From AEGEAN-183 sp964002385 (lineage in GTDB: Bacteria; Pseudomonadota; Gammaproteobacteria; Magnimaribacterales; Magnimaribacteraceae), in contig CAXFFS010000007.1 of the NCBI GenBank assembly GCA_964002385.1, positions 1-30,643 of the forward strand: a DNA stretch of 30,643 nt, given 5' to 3'. The notes beneath the pieces are model-generated. The model searched no databases, had not been told where the DNA came from, and worked only from the letters and a program-made list of their open reading frames with translations. This document shows, one piece after another, positions 8,837 to 17,711 of this stretch. Positions within the stretch are counted from its first letter, which is position 1. Each line of letters starts with the position of its first letter. The translations under genes and the position numbers were made by a program.

Positions 8837-9730
8837 ATGACAAAAATTTATGGATTCGGGAATGCACTAATTGATATAGAAGTTTCTATATCAGAAGAAG
8901 AGCTCAGTACACTTAATATTGAAAAAGGAAGTATGGTTCATATCAGTTCTGATCAACAAAAAATCTGGTTAAGCCAATTCAAAAATAAGATACTTAGTAA
9001 AGAGCCAGGGGGTTCTATTGCAAATTCACTCCAAGCTGCTTCAACCCAAGGATCAACTTGTCTATTTAGCTGTTCCCTTGGAAAAGACCAAGAAAATAAT
9101 ATTTTTATAGAAGGATTTTCTGAAAGCTCCTTCGAAGTGTTTCATCAACACTCTACTAATCCAACAGGAGTATGTTTTATCTTTGTTACTCCTGATGGGG
9201 AACGCACCATGGCTTCAAATCTATCTGCTAATGAGGACTTAAAACCTAATTGTTTAAATTTAGAGAAATTGTCAAAAAGTGACTGGTTATTATTTGATGC
9301 CTTCTCAGTGTGCACTACCAATGGACTAAAAACAGCTAAAGAAGCCTTGAGTGTTGCTAAACAAAACAAGCTCAAAATAGCTTTTGGTTTAGCAGATATA
9401 AATTTAATCCAAACTAACTTAACAGAAATTAAATGGGTTTTAGATCAACACATAGATTTACTTTTTGGTAACGAGAAAGAAATTAATCTTCTTAATAAGA
9501 AAATCAAACCAAACTGCAACATCCTATGTTCTTATGGCGCTAATGGCTGTCGGTATAACCTTATTCAAGCTAAAGCAAAAGAGACATCTATTGTTAATAC
9601 AAATGGTGCCGGGGATGCACTGATAGGTGTATTTCTTTCCCACTTAGATTCTTTGGATAATGAGGGAGCGCTAAAAAAAGCTGTGGATTATGCCACTCAG
9701 GTTTGTTTGGTTGGTGGCCCAAGACTATAA
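8837..9730 (+). CDS. PfkB family carbohydrate/nucleoside kinase (adenosine-kinase-like)
   Basis: A 297-aa ribokinase-fold enzyme. The N-terminus, KIYGFGNALIDIEV, matches the adenosine kinase/PfkB opening. PGGSIANS (57-64) is the substrate-binding GG motif, GNEKE (211-215) the N-x-x-E magnesium region, and NTNGAGDALIGVF (254-266) the anion hole with catalytic Asp260. It is shorter than most bacterial members (310-330 aa) but both ends look complete. It transfers ATP phosphate to a sugar or nucleoside hydroxyl. The neighbouring tdk and nupC genes favour a nucleoside substrate such as adenosine, but ribokinase or fructokinase activity cannot be excluded. Only a weak AGAG precedes the ATG. It ends at a hairpin terminator and is divergent from the oxygenase-nupC pair. 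Confidence 0.88.
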   Translation: MTKIYGFGNALIDIEVSISEEELSTLNIEKGSMVHISSDQQKIWLSQFKNKILSKEPGGSIANSLQAASTQGSTCLFSCSLGKDQENNIFIEGFSESSFEVFHQHSTNPTGVCFIFVTPDGERTMASNLSANEDLKPNCLNLEKLSKSDWLLFDAFSVCTTNGLKTAKEALSVAKQNKLKIAFGLADINLIQTNLTEIKWVLDQHIDLLFGNEKEINLLNKKIKPNCNILCSYGANGCRYNLIQAKAKETSIVNTNGAGDALIGVFLSHLDSLDNEGALKKAVDYATQVCLVGGPRL

Positions 9731-9762
9731 AAAAACGCCACTTAAAAAAGTGGCGTTCTTTT
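9731..9762. terminator. Strong bidirectional intrinsic terminator between PfkB kinase and TonB-dependent receptor
   Basis: A perfect 10-bp stem, AACGCCACTT (9734-9743) with AAGTGGCGTT (9748-9757), encloses an AAAA loop. It is preceded by an A run (9731-9735) and followed by CTTTT, so it can work on both strands. It starts right after the kinase stop codon and lies 18 bp beyond the receptor's stop, serving both convergent genes. Confidence 0.92.
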
Positions 9763-9779
9763 AAATCAGGTCTTAATAA

Positions 9780-12700
9780 TTAGAATTGATATTTAAATCC
9801 TAAGTTAATATTCCAAGCTGATTGACCATCATTATTCTGAATCCACAGACTATCATCAGGGTCAACTCCTGAGATGATAAATTGACCTGTAGATGTAACT
9901 CCATCCACCAAGATTTGTCGGCTATTGTTATAACCGTATTCTCTTACAATGCCTTTTTCATCATCAATCATGTTCAATAAATTAAGTAAATCTAAGTAAA
10001 CAATGATTTTATGGTCATCAAATACATTTATATCTTGAGTGATTCTTAAATCCAATCTGCTGTACCAAGGACTATTAAATGCATTTCTTGGAGCATGGCT
10101 ACCTTTGTAAGCACTTAGTCCAGTACTATTTACATGATCCATCACGGCAGAAGCAACGGCAGAACTTGTAAAAGATACATTTGGATCTGAAGCACCTGTC
10201 GGTATATAAGCAAGACTATAGTCAGCATAAAAACGTGAATTTCCAGATACGCTGTTATAACCAGGCTCATCAAAACTAACACTGTAAGGTTCTCCGGCCT
10301 TTCTTACAAAAACTAGAGAAAAACGAGTGTCATTGTTTCCAATAAGCTGAGCAGTGTAATCCAGTGTTGCTAAGAATTTATGTTCAACCATAAAACTTGA
10401 CCTAGAAGCATTCAAATTTTCTCCATCCCATCTTTGAGTATAGCCATAAGCTGATTCTGCTTGTGCAGAAGTAAGTGGGTAGACGTCATTAGAATTCATG
10501 TTGGTATATGCCGTCATGAATTGAACATCACCAATTGCTTTCTTCATTATGAATGTAAATGCTTCAGCTTGACCTTTGTTTGTATTCGTTAGCCAGAAGT
10601 CACCAGCACCTGAGTAAGTGCCTCTTCCATCAGCCAATGATCCTGTTTGAGTTAGACCTAGATCTTTATAAAACACACCTTCGTTTGTTTCATCTCTGTT
10701 GTATTCAACAGTGAAGTCATACCCTTTCTCAGTGATAATATCTAAAGCTATGTTTGATCTCCATTTACTAGGCGCTTCGAACCTGGGGTCAGTTCCCTGA
10801 GCATCACCGTACCAAGCACTTCTAACCTCATAGCTACTGGTTGGTCCTAACCAGAAAAAGTGTGGGTCAGCTACACTAGCTGCTGGCATATTGCCGATAA
10901 CACTACTATAGGATCTAAAACGGTTGTAGTCCGTTAAACCACCTGATCTAGAATAGGCATTTCCATACCAAACTCTAGGAATCCTTCCCATGAATAGGCC
11001 TCTTCCTCCTCTGATAGTTGCATCCACAACTCTGTCACCAAACATAGAAGTGGCGTCATAATTGAAGGACATCCTGGGTTGAATTAAATCAAAATCAAAT
11101 TTCTGATTATTACCTATACCATTCCTTTCTAGGAACTTAGGGTTTAGGTGAGGTTCTGTTGGGGTAAGTACAGAATCGTATCTAAATCCAAAAGAAACAG
11201 TCAGATCATCGCTCGCATACCATTTATTTTGTATATACATGGTATCTTTTTCGATTTGAAAATCAGCTGCAGCAGTTCCAACTTGGTCATTTCCTGCAAT
11301 TGGAGTATGGAATCTTAGATAAGACCAAGCTCCTGCTTCAAAGTCTTCTATGCTGTTGAACTGTATTTCACCGTTATAACGGGCAATAAACAAGTTATAG
11401 ACATCTGTTTCAGCTCTTTCTATTCCAAAAGTTATGACGTTATCATCGTTGTCATAAGTAGCTTTAAAAATTAGAACGTCTTCATCTACCATGATGTGAT
11501 TTGCACCACGGTACCTATCACCTCCCAAATAGACCCTATCACCACCAAGGTTAATTCTAACCTCAGGGAAAAGTCCGTCACCAAGAGAAGCATCATTTTC
11601 ATCCATCTCGTACCTAGAGAACTTAAGTTTGGTTCTTAACCTGTCAGTTACATCGCTATAAAGTTCGACTGATGTACGTTCAATTACTGGCGGTTTAGCG
11701 TAGTAGTTGTTACTAAATACGGTTGCTCCACCATTATATTTACGAGGGTAATAACTTTCCGATTTTGCGTGATTAAATGTAGCCCTGTTAGCATCATTTA
11801 TAACGGCATCTAACTTAATTGTGTACTCTTCATGCGTTTCTGGAAAAGAAGCTCCGTTAATTACACCAGCATCATAGCCGTAGGTATTCATGGCTATACT
11901 TTTAATCTGATCGGCCATTGCAGACGTTACATATTCTGCTTTGTTCTGAGCATTGCTATCGATAGTTCCGTAGAGAGCTGGATTTGATCTTTCAAATTCT
12001 TCATAACCAGCAAAGAAGAAAAGCCTGTCCTTAATTATCGGACCTGAGATCGTAAATGTATTAATTTCCTCATCAAATTTAGGATAGTCAACTCCATTGC
12101 TGTCTTCTCCTATATTGTCTTCATTTCTTTCAGAAAAATAGTAAGAACCATGAAAATCATTTGATCCAGATTTTGTTACCACAGCTATAGAGCCCCCAGT
12201 GTTGTTACCACGAGCGACATCATAAGGCGTTATGTCTATAGATATCTGATCCACAAAATCTAAACTGATCGGGTTACGCATGGTTCCAAACCCATTAGCA
12301 TTTAATCCAAAAGGGTCATTGAAACTTACACCATCAATAGTAAAGTCGTTAAACCTGTTGTTTGCTCCCATCACAGAAATTTCTGTGTATCTACTTGAAG
12401 CACTGTTAACAGAAACTCTAGGATCCATTTTAGCGAAATCACCAATAGATCTATTGATTGTAGGCACAGCATCCATCTCTGCTCTTGTTAGGAGAGTTCC
12501 AGATCCTGTTTTTACAATTACAGAACCAGCTGATGCAGTTACCACCAACTCTTCAGCGTCCGACCTTGAAAGCGTAACTGAAACACTTTCAGTTTCATTC
12601 AGCGATAAATAAACTCCTTCAAGCTTAGCGGTTTGATAGCCTGGTGAAGAAACAGTAACTTCATAAGGACCACCAACCGGTAGGAAAGATAAGGAGAAGT

Positions 12701-12890
12701 TTCCTGAAGCTCCAGAAGTTGTAGCTTTGGTTATACCCGTTGGAGTGTGTTCAACTAATACTGATGCTCCTATAACATTTACATTTCCCCGTAATGAAGA
12801 AGTAGTGTCTACATCTGAAAACACTGGAACTGAAGCAAACATGAAAGCTAATAAAGAAGAGAAAAGAAATAATTTTTTAAAACTTGTCAT
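9780..12890 (-). CDS. TonB-dependent outer-membrane receptor with N-terminal carboxypeptidase-regulatory-like domain (Oar-like)
   Basis: The 1036-aa protein has a Sec signal peptide (residues 1-25, cleavage likely after VFS). Residues 33-108 form a CarboxypepD_reg-like beta-sandwich (GASVLVEHTPTGITKATTSG through SSPGYQT). A TonB-box-like segment follows (EELVVTAS, 113-120). The plug spans about 125-250 with DFTIDGVSFNDPFG and GGSIAVVTKSGSNDFHGS. The beta-barrel then ends in NINLGFKYQF with the terminal Phe expected for BAM recognition. Such Oar-like receptors take up large ligands such as peptides, polysaccharides or siderophores through TonB; the ligand is unknown. The gene stands alone: a promoter and palindrome lie 150 bp upstream and a hairpin terminator follows. 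A GGGGG stretch 5 nt before the ATG may act as ribosome binding site. Confidence 0.95.
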   Translation of the reverse strand: MTSFKKLFLFSSLLAFMFASVPVFSDVDTTSSLRGNVNVIGASVLVEHTPTGITKATTSGASGNFSLSFLPVGGPYEVTVSSPGYQTAKLEGVYLSLNETESVSVTLSRSDAEELVVTASAGSVIVKTGSGTLLTRAEMDAVPTINRSIGDFAKMDPRVSVNSASSRYTEISVMGANNRFNDFTIDGVSFNDPFGLNANGFGTMRNPISLDFVDQISIDITPYDVARGNNTGGSIAVVTKSGSNDFHGSYYFSERNEDNIGEDSNGVDYPKFDEEINTFTISGPIIKDRLFFFAGYEEFERSNPALYGTIDSNAQNKAEYVTSAMADQIKSIAMNTYGYDAGVINGASFPETHEEYTIKLDAVINDANRATFNHAKSESYYPRKYNGGATVFSNNYYAKPPVIERTSVELYSDVTDRLRTKLKFSRYEMDENDASLGDGLFPEVRINLGGDRVYLGGDRYRGANHIMVDEDVLIFKATYDNDDNVITFGIERAETDVYNLFIARYNGEIQFNSIEDFEAGAWSYLRFHTPIAGNDQVGTAAADFQIEKDTMYIQNKWYASDDLTVSFGFRYDSVLTPTEPHLNPKFLERNGIGNNQKFDFDLIQPRMSFNYDATSMFGDRVVDATIRGGRGLFMGRIPRVWYGNAYSRSGGLTDYNRFRSYSSVIGNMPAASVADPHFFWLGPTSSYEVRSAWYGDAQGTDPRFEAPSKWRSNIALDIITEKGYDFTVEYNRDETNEGVFYKDLGLTQTGSLADGRGTYSGAGDFWLTNTNKGQAEAFTFIMKKAIGDVQFMTAYTNMNSNDVYPLTSAQAESAYGYTQRWDGENLNASRSSFMVEHKFLATLDYTAQLIGNNDTRFSLVFVRKAGEPYSVSFDEPGYNSVSGNSRFYADYSLAYIPTGASDPNVSFTSSAVASAVMDHVNSTGLSAYKGSHAPRNAFNSPWYSRLDLRITQDINVFDDHKIIVYLDLLNLLNMIDDEKGIVREYGYNNSRQILVDGVTSTGQFIISGVDPDDSLWIQNNDGQSAWNINLGFKYQF

Positions 12891-13041
12891 AAAGACCCCC
12901 GATAATTATTAAAAAACACTCAAATCAAAAATTATTCTAAGACATCCTTTTGGATTGACTAAGACTAATTAATAACTTTTAAGTGTTTAACCCCAATTTT
13001 TTCACACACACACCGTGGAAATATTAAAATATCTAGACGAA

Positions 13042-13070
13042 ATAATACCTTCTTTAGTTCACAATGTGAA
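13042..13070 (-). promoter_or_regulatory. Probable sigma-70 promoter of the TonB-dependent receptor
   Basis: On the minus strand TTCACA (13065-13070, one mismatch to TTGACA) is followed after exactly 17 nt by TATTAT (13042-13047, one mismatch to TATAAT). The predicted transcription start is near 13035, about 145 nt before the receptor ATG. The -35 box is one arm of an inverted repeat, suggesting regulation at this site. Confidence 0.6.
13058..13070. repeat. Inverted repeat TTCACA-A-TGTGAA over the -35 box (candidate operator)
   Basis: Two perfect 6-bp arms, TTCACA and TGTGAA, flank one base. One arm coincides with the predicted -35 hexamer of the TonB-receptor promoter, the classic position for a repressor site. 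It differs from the CRP consensus, in which TGTGA comes first and TCACA last. No regulator gene lies beside it, so the binding protein is unknown. Confidence 0.5.
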
Positions 13071-13205
13071 ATGATCAAATTAATATTTTTTTATGGCTAC
13101 TTTTGTATGTATCAATGACCTCTCAAGTCACGCTGGAGAAGCCCTCAACCCCTAGAAATTTATAGAAAAAAGGGTATCTGGTGGACAAGTCTCTAGTTTG
13201 TTCTT

Positions 13206-14492
13206 TTACTCAGAATCAGTTAGTGAAATCTTATCCTTACTAAAATAATTCCTTAATGCCTCAGGAACCTTGATGGATCCATCCTCAAGTTGATTAAGTT
13301 CAATAATTGCTAATAAAGTTCTTCCAACCGCTAAACCAGATCCATTAAGTGTGTGAACTAGTTCGTTAGAGTTTTTATCATTATTCTTCCATCTTGCATG
13401 CATCCTTCTTGATTGAAAATCCCTAAAATTACTACAGGAAGAAATCTCTCTGTAGTTCTCTTGTGAAGGGATCCAAGCTTCTATGTCATAGGTTTTAGCT
13501 GCACTAAATCCTAGATCACCAGTACAAAGAGAAACTACTCTGTAAGGAATCTCTAGAGCTTGCATTATTACTTCAGCATGCGAGGTTAATTCTTCTAAAG
13601 CTGCCTCCGAATTTCCTCCCTCCACTACTTGCACTAATTCTACCTTTTCAAATTGATGAACACGCATTAACCCTCTAGTGTCTTTTCCATAGCTACCAGC
13701 TTCGCTTCTAAAACAAGGAGTATGGCTCACCCATTTAATAGGAAGTTGCTTGGAGTCAATTATTTGGTCCCTTAACATATTAGTGACAGGAATTTCAGCT
13801 GTCGAAGTTAAGTAATAATTTTCATCCCCTTCAATTTTAAAAAGATCTTTTTCAAATTTAGGTAACTGTCCTGTTCCGATTAGAGAATCAGAGTTAACTA
13901 TGTAAGGCACATACAATTCTTCATATCCATGCTCTTTTGTATGTAAATCCAACATAAATTGCGTAAGAGATCTATGTAAACCTGCTAGATCTGATTTCAA
14001 CACAGAAAATCTAGAGCCCGTAATTCTTGAACCAGCTTCCATATCTATTCCACCTATTAACCGTCCAATTTCTATATGATCTTTAGGTTGAAAAGCAAAC
14101 TCTGGAATACTACCCCAGGTACGTATCTCTAAATTATCCTCTTCAGAACTACCTACTGGTACATCAGGGTCAGGAATATTTGGAAGTCCTAAACTAAAAG
14201 AGTTCAAATCTTCCAGAATTGAATCTAACTTACTAGACTTCTTTTTAATGTCTTGACTTAAAGTAGTTGCTTCTTTTTCTTTTGCTGAAGTATTTTTTTT
14301 TGCCGTCTTTAATTTTCCAATCTCTTTAGATATTCCATTTAAAGAAGCTTGCATTTTTTCCGTATCAGATTGCAATGCTTTTCTTGTTTCTTCTAATTTT
14401 TTCCAGACATTCAGATCAACTTCAAACCCTCTTTTTTTACAAGCGTCTTCAACTAAATCAAGTGAATTTCTTAATAATTTTGAATCTAACAT
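13206..14492 (-). CDS. serS: Seryl-tRNA synthetase
   Basis: The 428-aa class II synthetase charges tRNA-Ser (and tRNA-Sec) with serine. The start, MLDSKLLRNSLDLVEDACKK, is the standard SerS N-terminus. Residues about 30-105 form the long antiparallel coiled-coil tRNA-binding arm. The catalytic core carries motif 2 (CFRSEAGSYGKDTRGLMRVH), the TSTAEIP serine-site segment, and motif 3 (LNGSGLAVGRTLLAI) with its Arg. Length equals the E. coli enzyme within two residues. It is the third gene of the ftsK-lolA-serS run, 12 bp after lolA. In E. coli rarA lies between lolA and serS; it is absent here. Confidence 0.98.
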   Translation of the reverse strand: MLDSKLLRNSLDLVEDACKKRGFEVDLNVWKKLEETRKALQSDTEKMQASLNGISKEIGKLKTAKKNTSAKEKEATTLSQDIKKKSSKLDSILEDLNSFSLGLPNIPDPDVPVGSSEEDNLEIRTWGSIPEFAFQPKDHIEIGRLIGGIDMEAGSRITGSRFSVLKSDLAGLHRSLTQFMLDLHTKEHGYEELYVPYIVNSDSLIGTGQLPKFEKDLFKIEGDENYYLTSTAEIPVTNMLRDQIIDSKQLPIKWVSHTPCFRSEAGSYGKDTRGLMRVHQFEKVELVQVVEGGNSEAALEELTSHAEVIMQALEIPYRVVSLCTGDLGFSAAKTYDIEAWIPSQENYREISSCSNFRDFQSRRMHARWKNNDKNSNELVHTLNGSGLAVGRTLLAIIELNQLEDGSIKVPEALRNYFSKDKISLTDSE

Positions 14493-14504
14493 AAGTTTGG
14501 GTGC

Positions 14505-15212
14505 TTAATTGACATTGCCTCTATAGCTAACAATATCAGTTCCTTCAGGAATAATTAACTTAAATTCTTCAGTAGGAATTCCACTTATAGAAGCTTCTTT
14601 GAACTTTAGTGAAACAATTTGCCCAAATGAATCTAAATATCTTAGTGAATAAAAAACACTATTTTTAATAGTGATGTTTATCCATCTAATGAAGCTCTCT
14701 TCTTTTTTGCTAGTTAGGCTGCAGGTATAGCTGTTCAAATTACTTTCACAATCTTTAACATCAAAGAGCCCTTTTATTTCTTCAAGATTGAGAGTAAATA
14801 GTCCTATGGGTGTTTCACTTAACAGTTCATCTAAGGGTTGAACATTCACTTGTTCTAGCTCTGGATCGTACCTATAAAAATCCTCACCATCTGAAAACAT
14901 TATTTCGTTAAGTGGCTCATAATAAGAAATCTTAAATTTTCCTGACCTGTGAGCTATTATCTTGCCTCTAACCAGCCTTCTTTTTTTATCATGAATGGTT
15001 ATTTGTTCAAAATTAGCTGAAAAGAATTTATGAGTTCTTATTGAATTAAATAGGTAATTTGGACCTTCAATAAGCCTTACTTGGCTTTCTAAACTAGGAT
15101 TTGTAGTGTCCCTAGTATTGTTAACTGTATCAACTTCATCAGGCGAGGCGTTTAAGCTTGGAATTAAAAATAGAATAGAAGAAATAAGAGAAAAGGAAAC
15201 TAAATATCTCAT
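14505..15212 (-). CDS. lolA: Outer-membrane lipoprotein carrier protein LolA
   Basis: A 235-aa periplasmic chaperone that takes lipoproteins from LolCDE at the inner membrane to LolB at the outer membrane. It has a signal peptide (MRYLVSFSLISSILFLIPSL, cleavage likely after NAS or NA), then an unusually polar insert of about 25 residues. The LolA core follows: FFSANFEQITI, RGKIIAHRSGKFKISYYEP, DGEDFYRYDPELEQV and PIGLF. The length is slightly above the usual 200-210 aa because of the N-terminal linker. It lies 24 bp after ftsK and 12 bp before serS, the gammaproteobacterial order. The window's alkylsulfatase lipoprotein and others would be its potential clients if they pass the Lol sorting step. 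Confidence 0.95.
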   Translation of the reverse strand: MRYLVSFSLISSILFLIPSLNASPDEVDTVNNTRDTTNPSLESQVRLIEGPNYLFNSIRTHKFFSANFEQITIHDKKRRLVRGKIIAHRSGKFKISYYEPLNEIMFSDGEDFYRYDPELEQVNVQPLDELLSETPIGLFTLNLEEIKGLFDVKDCESNLNSYTCSLTSKKEESFIRWINITIKNSVFYSLRYLDSFGQIVSLKFKEASISGIPTEEFKLIIPEGTDIVSYRGNVN

Positions 15213-15236
15213 AACTAAAAAAAGTTATAGTAACAG

Positions 15237-17615
15237 TTAATCTTCAGGTGGAGGAGCCACTAGGACCTCCCTATTCCCATTAGCTGCCATTGGGGTCACT
15301 ACTCCAGCTGCTTCCATTGCTTCAATTAATCTTGCAGCCCTGTTATAACCTACTCTAAGTCTTCTTTGCACTGCTGATATAGATGCTCGTCTCGATTGAG
15401 TAACAAATAAAACAGCTTCATCATAAAGTTCATCTGCCTCGCCATCTTCATTAGGGTCTACACCAGAAGGAATCCCTGGCATTCCTATAACGGCACCTTC
15501 TTCTTGTGTTACTTCATCTATGTAAATTGCTTTACCTCTTTGCCTCCAATCTTCAGCTACTCTTTCGACTTCATCATCTCCTACAAAGGCTCCGTGAACT
15601 CGCTGTGGAATTGAGGTACCTGCGGCTAAATACAACATGTCTCCCTTCCCAAGTAACTGCTCTGCCCCTCCTTGATCGAGAATTACTCTAGAATCCATTT
15701 TTGAAGCTACCTGAAAAGCTATCCTTGCAGAAATATTGGCTTTTATAAGACCAGTTATAACATCAACTGAAGGCCTCTGAGTGGCTAAAAGCATATGGAT
15801 TCCAGCTGCCCTCGCTTTTTGCGCAATCCTTGCAATTAATTGTTCTGCGGTCTTACCAACTATCATCATTAGATCTGCTAATTCATCTACAGCTAAAATA
15901 ATATTGGGAAGATTTTCTAAGTTAGGTGGCTCCGTTTCTAATTCCTCATCCTCTTCTTTCTTCCAAAGGGGGTCTTGTATGGGTGTACCTGATTTTATTG
16001 CTTCAGATACTTTCTTATTGTATCCATTGAGATTCCTCACTCCCAGCTGAGCCATCAACTTATATCGCCTTTCCATCTCATTCACGCACCAACGCAAACC
16101 ACTGGAGGCTTCTTTCATATCAGTAATCACTGGACACAATAAATGCGGTATATCTTCATAAACTGACAGTTCCAACATTTTTGGGTCTATTAAAATTAAT
16201 CTAACCTGTTCGGGACTCGCCTTGAAGAGGATGCTTACAAGCATTGAATTAATTGCTACAGATTTACCTGAACCAGTAGTTCCTGCAACAAGTAAGTGAG
16301 GCATAGAAGACAGTTCAGCAACTACTGCCGAACCACTAATATCTTTTCCTAAAGCCACGGTAAGAGGACTTTTTGAGTCATCATATTCAGTACTAGAAAG
16401 GACTTCGCTTAAAAGAACTGGTTGTCTATCTTCTCTAGGTACTTCTACTCCAATCGTATCTCGACCTTCTATAACCTCAACTATTCTTACACTTGTTTTC
16501 GAGAGCGAGCGAGCCAGATCTTTATGAATGTTAGAAATTTGATTTACTTTTAACCCAGTGGGAAGCTTTAACTCTAGCCTGATAACCACAGGACCGGGCT
16601 GAATCGATTCAACTGTTACGTCATCAATGCCATATTCTGAAAGTTTACTTATAACTAAGTTACCTAATTGCCTGAGGGAATGTTCAGACGTCTCATCAGA
16701 AAGCTCTTCTGTTTTTTTATCCAACAAAGAGAGCTTGGGAGGATTCGCAGCTTCTTTGTATTCAAAAAGTTCTTCTTGTTTTTCTTGTTGAACTCTATTA
16801 CTAGTTTCAATCTTTTCCTTTGCTTCAATGACTTCAGGCGCTTTTATCTTTTCTTTTTTCTTAACTTCCTCTAAAACCCTTTGTTGTCTATCAACCTTGT
16901 CTTGTCTCAGTCTTTGTTTTTCTCTAATTCTTGTTAGAAAGTCTGCAGATTTCTCTCCGAACTCACCCCCAAATTCTATTAAATATTCTTGTGCCTTAAT
17001 TATTAAGGTTGTCCAAGATATTTCCAAAGATAAAGTAAGTCCTAACAAGCCTAAACAAATGAAAAGAAGACTGCTTCCTATAAAACTTAAGGGCTCTAAA
17101 GTATAAGAAGAAACAGCAGATCCTATTAAACCTCCTGTATCTTCTGGTAAGAAAGAGCTACCAGGCTCTATAAATATTGATAATAAGGTTGAACTTGAGA
17201 TTAAAAATAAAGACCACCCTAGAATTCTAATCCCTATAAGTCCTGAATAAATTTGTGAAAACTGTATTGGCCTTCTAAAAAATATGAAATGTCTTATAAG
17301 TGGCCACAGTAACCAATAAGGTACTAGATAAGCCATATACCCAACAATCGTGAATAGGAAATCGCTTAAATAAGCTCCCCAAGAACCGACAGCATTAGAA
17401 ACCCCAAACTCCTCCCCTACCAGAGGATTAGAAAAAGTTTGAGAGTTCCAGCCAGGATCTTGAGAAGAATAAGTAAAAAGAGAAATTATTACGAATATCC
17501 CAAGAAAACCTTGAACAATTAGTAGAGATTCAAAGAAAAGTTGGTTTAGTTTTAAGCGAGAAATAGAGACAGCCTGTTCAGCTGATTTCTTTGTTGCTTG
17601 AGCCTTTTTTGCCAC
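15237..17615 (-). CDS. ftsK: DNA translocase FtsK
   Basis: The 792-aa divisome-linked motor pumps chromosomal DNA and activates XerCD at dif. Residues 25-205 hold about four or five membrane spans. A short, charged, coiled-coil-prone linker (about 205-315) replaces the ~600-residue linker of E. coli FtsK. The motor has Walker A GTTGSGKS (445-452), Walker B IILAVDE (572-578) and ATQRPSVDVITG (611-622). The C-terminal winged-helix gamma domain (727-787, with RRASISAVQRRLRVGYNRAARLIE) reads polarity sequences. The start codon is GTG at 17615, with no good Shine-Dalgarno and no in-frame ATG nearby. It heads the ftsK-lolA-serS run, divergent from trxB with 96 bp between; lrp, present there in E. 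coli, is missing. Confidence 0.97.
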   Translation of the reverse strand: MAKKAQATKKSAEQAVSISRLKLNQLFFESLLIVQGFLGIFVIISLFTYSSQDPGWNSQTFSNPLVGEEFGVSNAVGSWGAYLSDFLFTIVGYMAYLVPYWLLWPLIRHFIFFRRPIQFSQIYSGLIGIRILGWSLFLISSSTLLSIFIEPGSSFLPEDTGGLIGSAVSSYTLEPLSFIGSSLLFICLGLLGLTLSLEISWTTLIIKAQEYLIEFGGEFGEKSADFLTRIREKQRLRQDKVDRQQRVLEEVKKKEKIKAPEVIEAKEKIETSNRVQQEKQEELFEYKEAANPPKLSLLDKKTEELSDETSEHSLRQLGNLVISKLSEYGIDDVTVESIQPGPVVIRLELKLPTGLKVNQISNIHKDLARSLSKTSVRIVEVIEGRDTIGVEVPREDRQPVLLSEVLSSTEYDDSKSPLTVALGKDISGSAVVAELSSMPHLLVAGTTGSGKSVAINSMLVSILFKASPEQVRLILIDPKMLELSVYEDIPHLLCPVITDMKEASSGLRWCVNEMERRYKLMAQLGVRNLNGYNKKVSEAIKSGTPIQDPLWKKEEDEELETEPPNLENLPNIILAVDELADLMMIVGKTAEQLIARIAQKARAAGIHMLLATQRPSVDVITGLIKANISARIAFQVASKMDSRVILDQGGAEQLLGKGDMLYLAAGTSIPQRVHGAFVGDDEVERVAEDWRQRGKAIYIDEVTQEEGAVIGMPGIPSGVDPNEDGEADELYDEAVLFVTQSRRASISAVQRRLRVGYNRAARLIEAMEAAGVVTPMAANGNREVLVAPPPED

Positions 17616-17681
17616 TTGCAGTAATATGTTTTCCGTATTGTATAGATTATTTAAAGCTTGTTCTAACTTTCAACAATAACT

Positions 17682-17704
17682 TATTATCATTTCGAAGTTA
17701 TAAT
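17682..17704 (+). promoter_or_regulatory. Candidate trxB promoter -10 elements (TATTAT and TATAAT)
   Basis: Two -10-like hexamers face trxB. TATTAT (17682-17687) has a weak -35 TTGTTC at 17658-17663 (18-nt spacer). TATAAT (17699-17704) ends only 7 nt before the trxB ATG, so transcription from it would start at or next to the ATG and give a leaderless message. No Shine-Dalgarno is visible before the ATG, which fits the second option. Confidence 0.4.
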
Positions 17705-17711
17705 TTAGACC

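Larger units (their letters stand above)
12891..13205 (-). other. 315-bp non-coding region: TonB receptor promoter and leader, serS 3' flank
   Basis: No convincing gene lies here. Read on the minus strand, it runs from the serS stop to the receptor ATG. It contains a promoter-like pair with a palindrome (13042-13070) and about 145 nt of predicted untranslated leader. The leader includes a GT-rich run (GTGTGTGTGTG on the minus strand, near 13003-13015) and a small perfect palindrome ATCCTTTTGGAT near 12945-12956. I see no clear intrinsic terminator for serS and no known riboswitch fold. Confidence 0.6.

Noticed and set aside
12280..12612. 110-aa open frame on the plus strand inside the TonB-receptor gene
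   Set aside because: It lies opposite a gene with clear plug-domain motifs and has no ribosome site or recognisable sequence; it is a shadow frame.
13058..13070. CRP site in the TonB-receptor promoter
   Set aside because: The arms are in the order TTCACA then TGTGAA, inside-out relative to TGTGA-N6-TCACA, and the spacer is one base. Kept only as an unknown operator candidate.
13093..13155. 20-codon plus-strand frame (MATFVCINDL...) in the gap upstream of the TonB receptor
   Set aside because: It has no ribosome binding site, lies antisense to the receptor promoter region and is too short. A faint likeness to a synthetase N-terminus is not continued in any frame.
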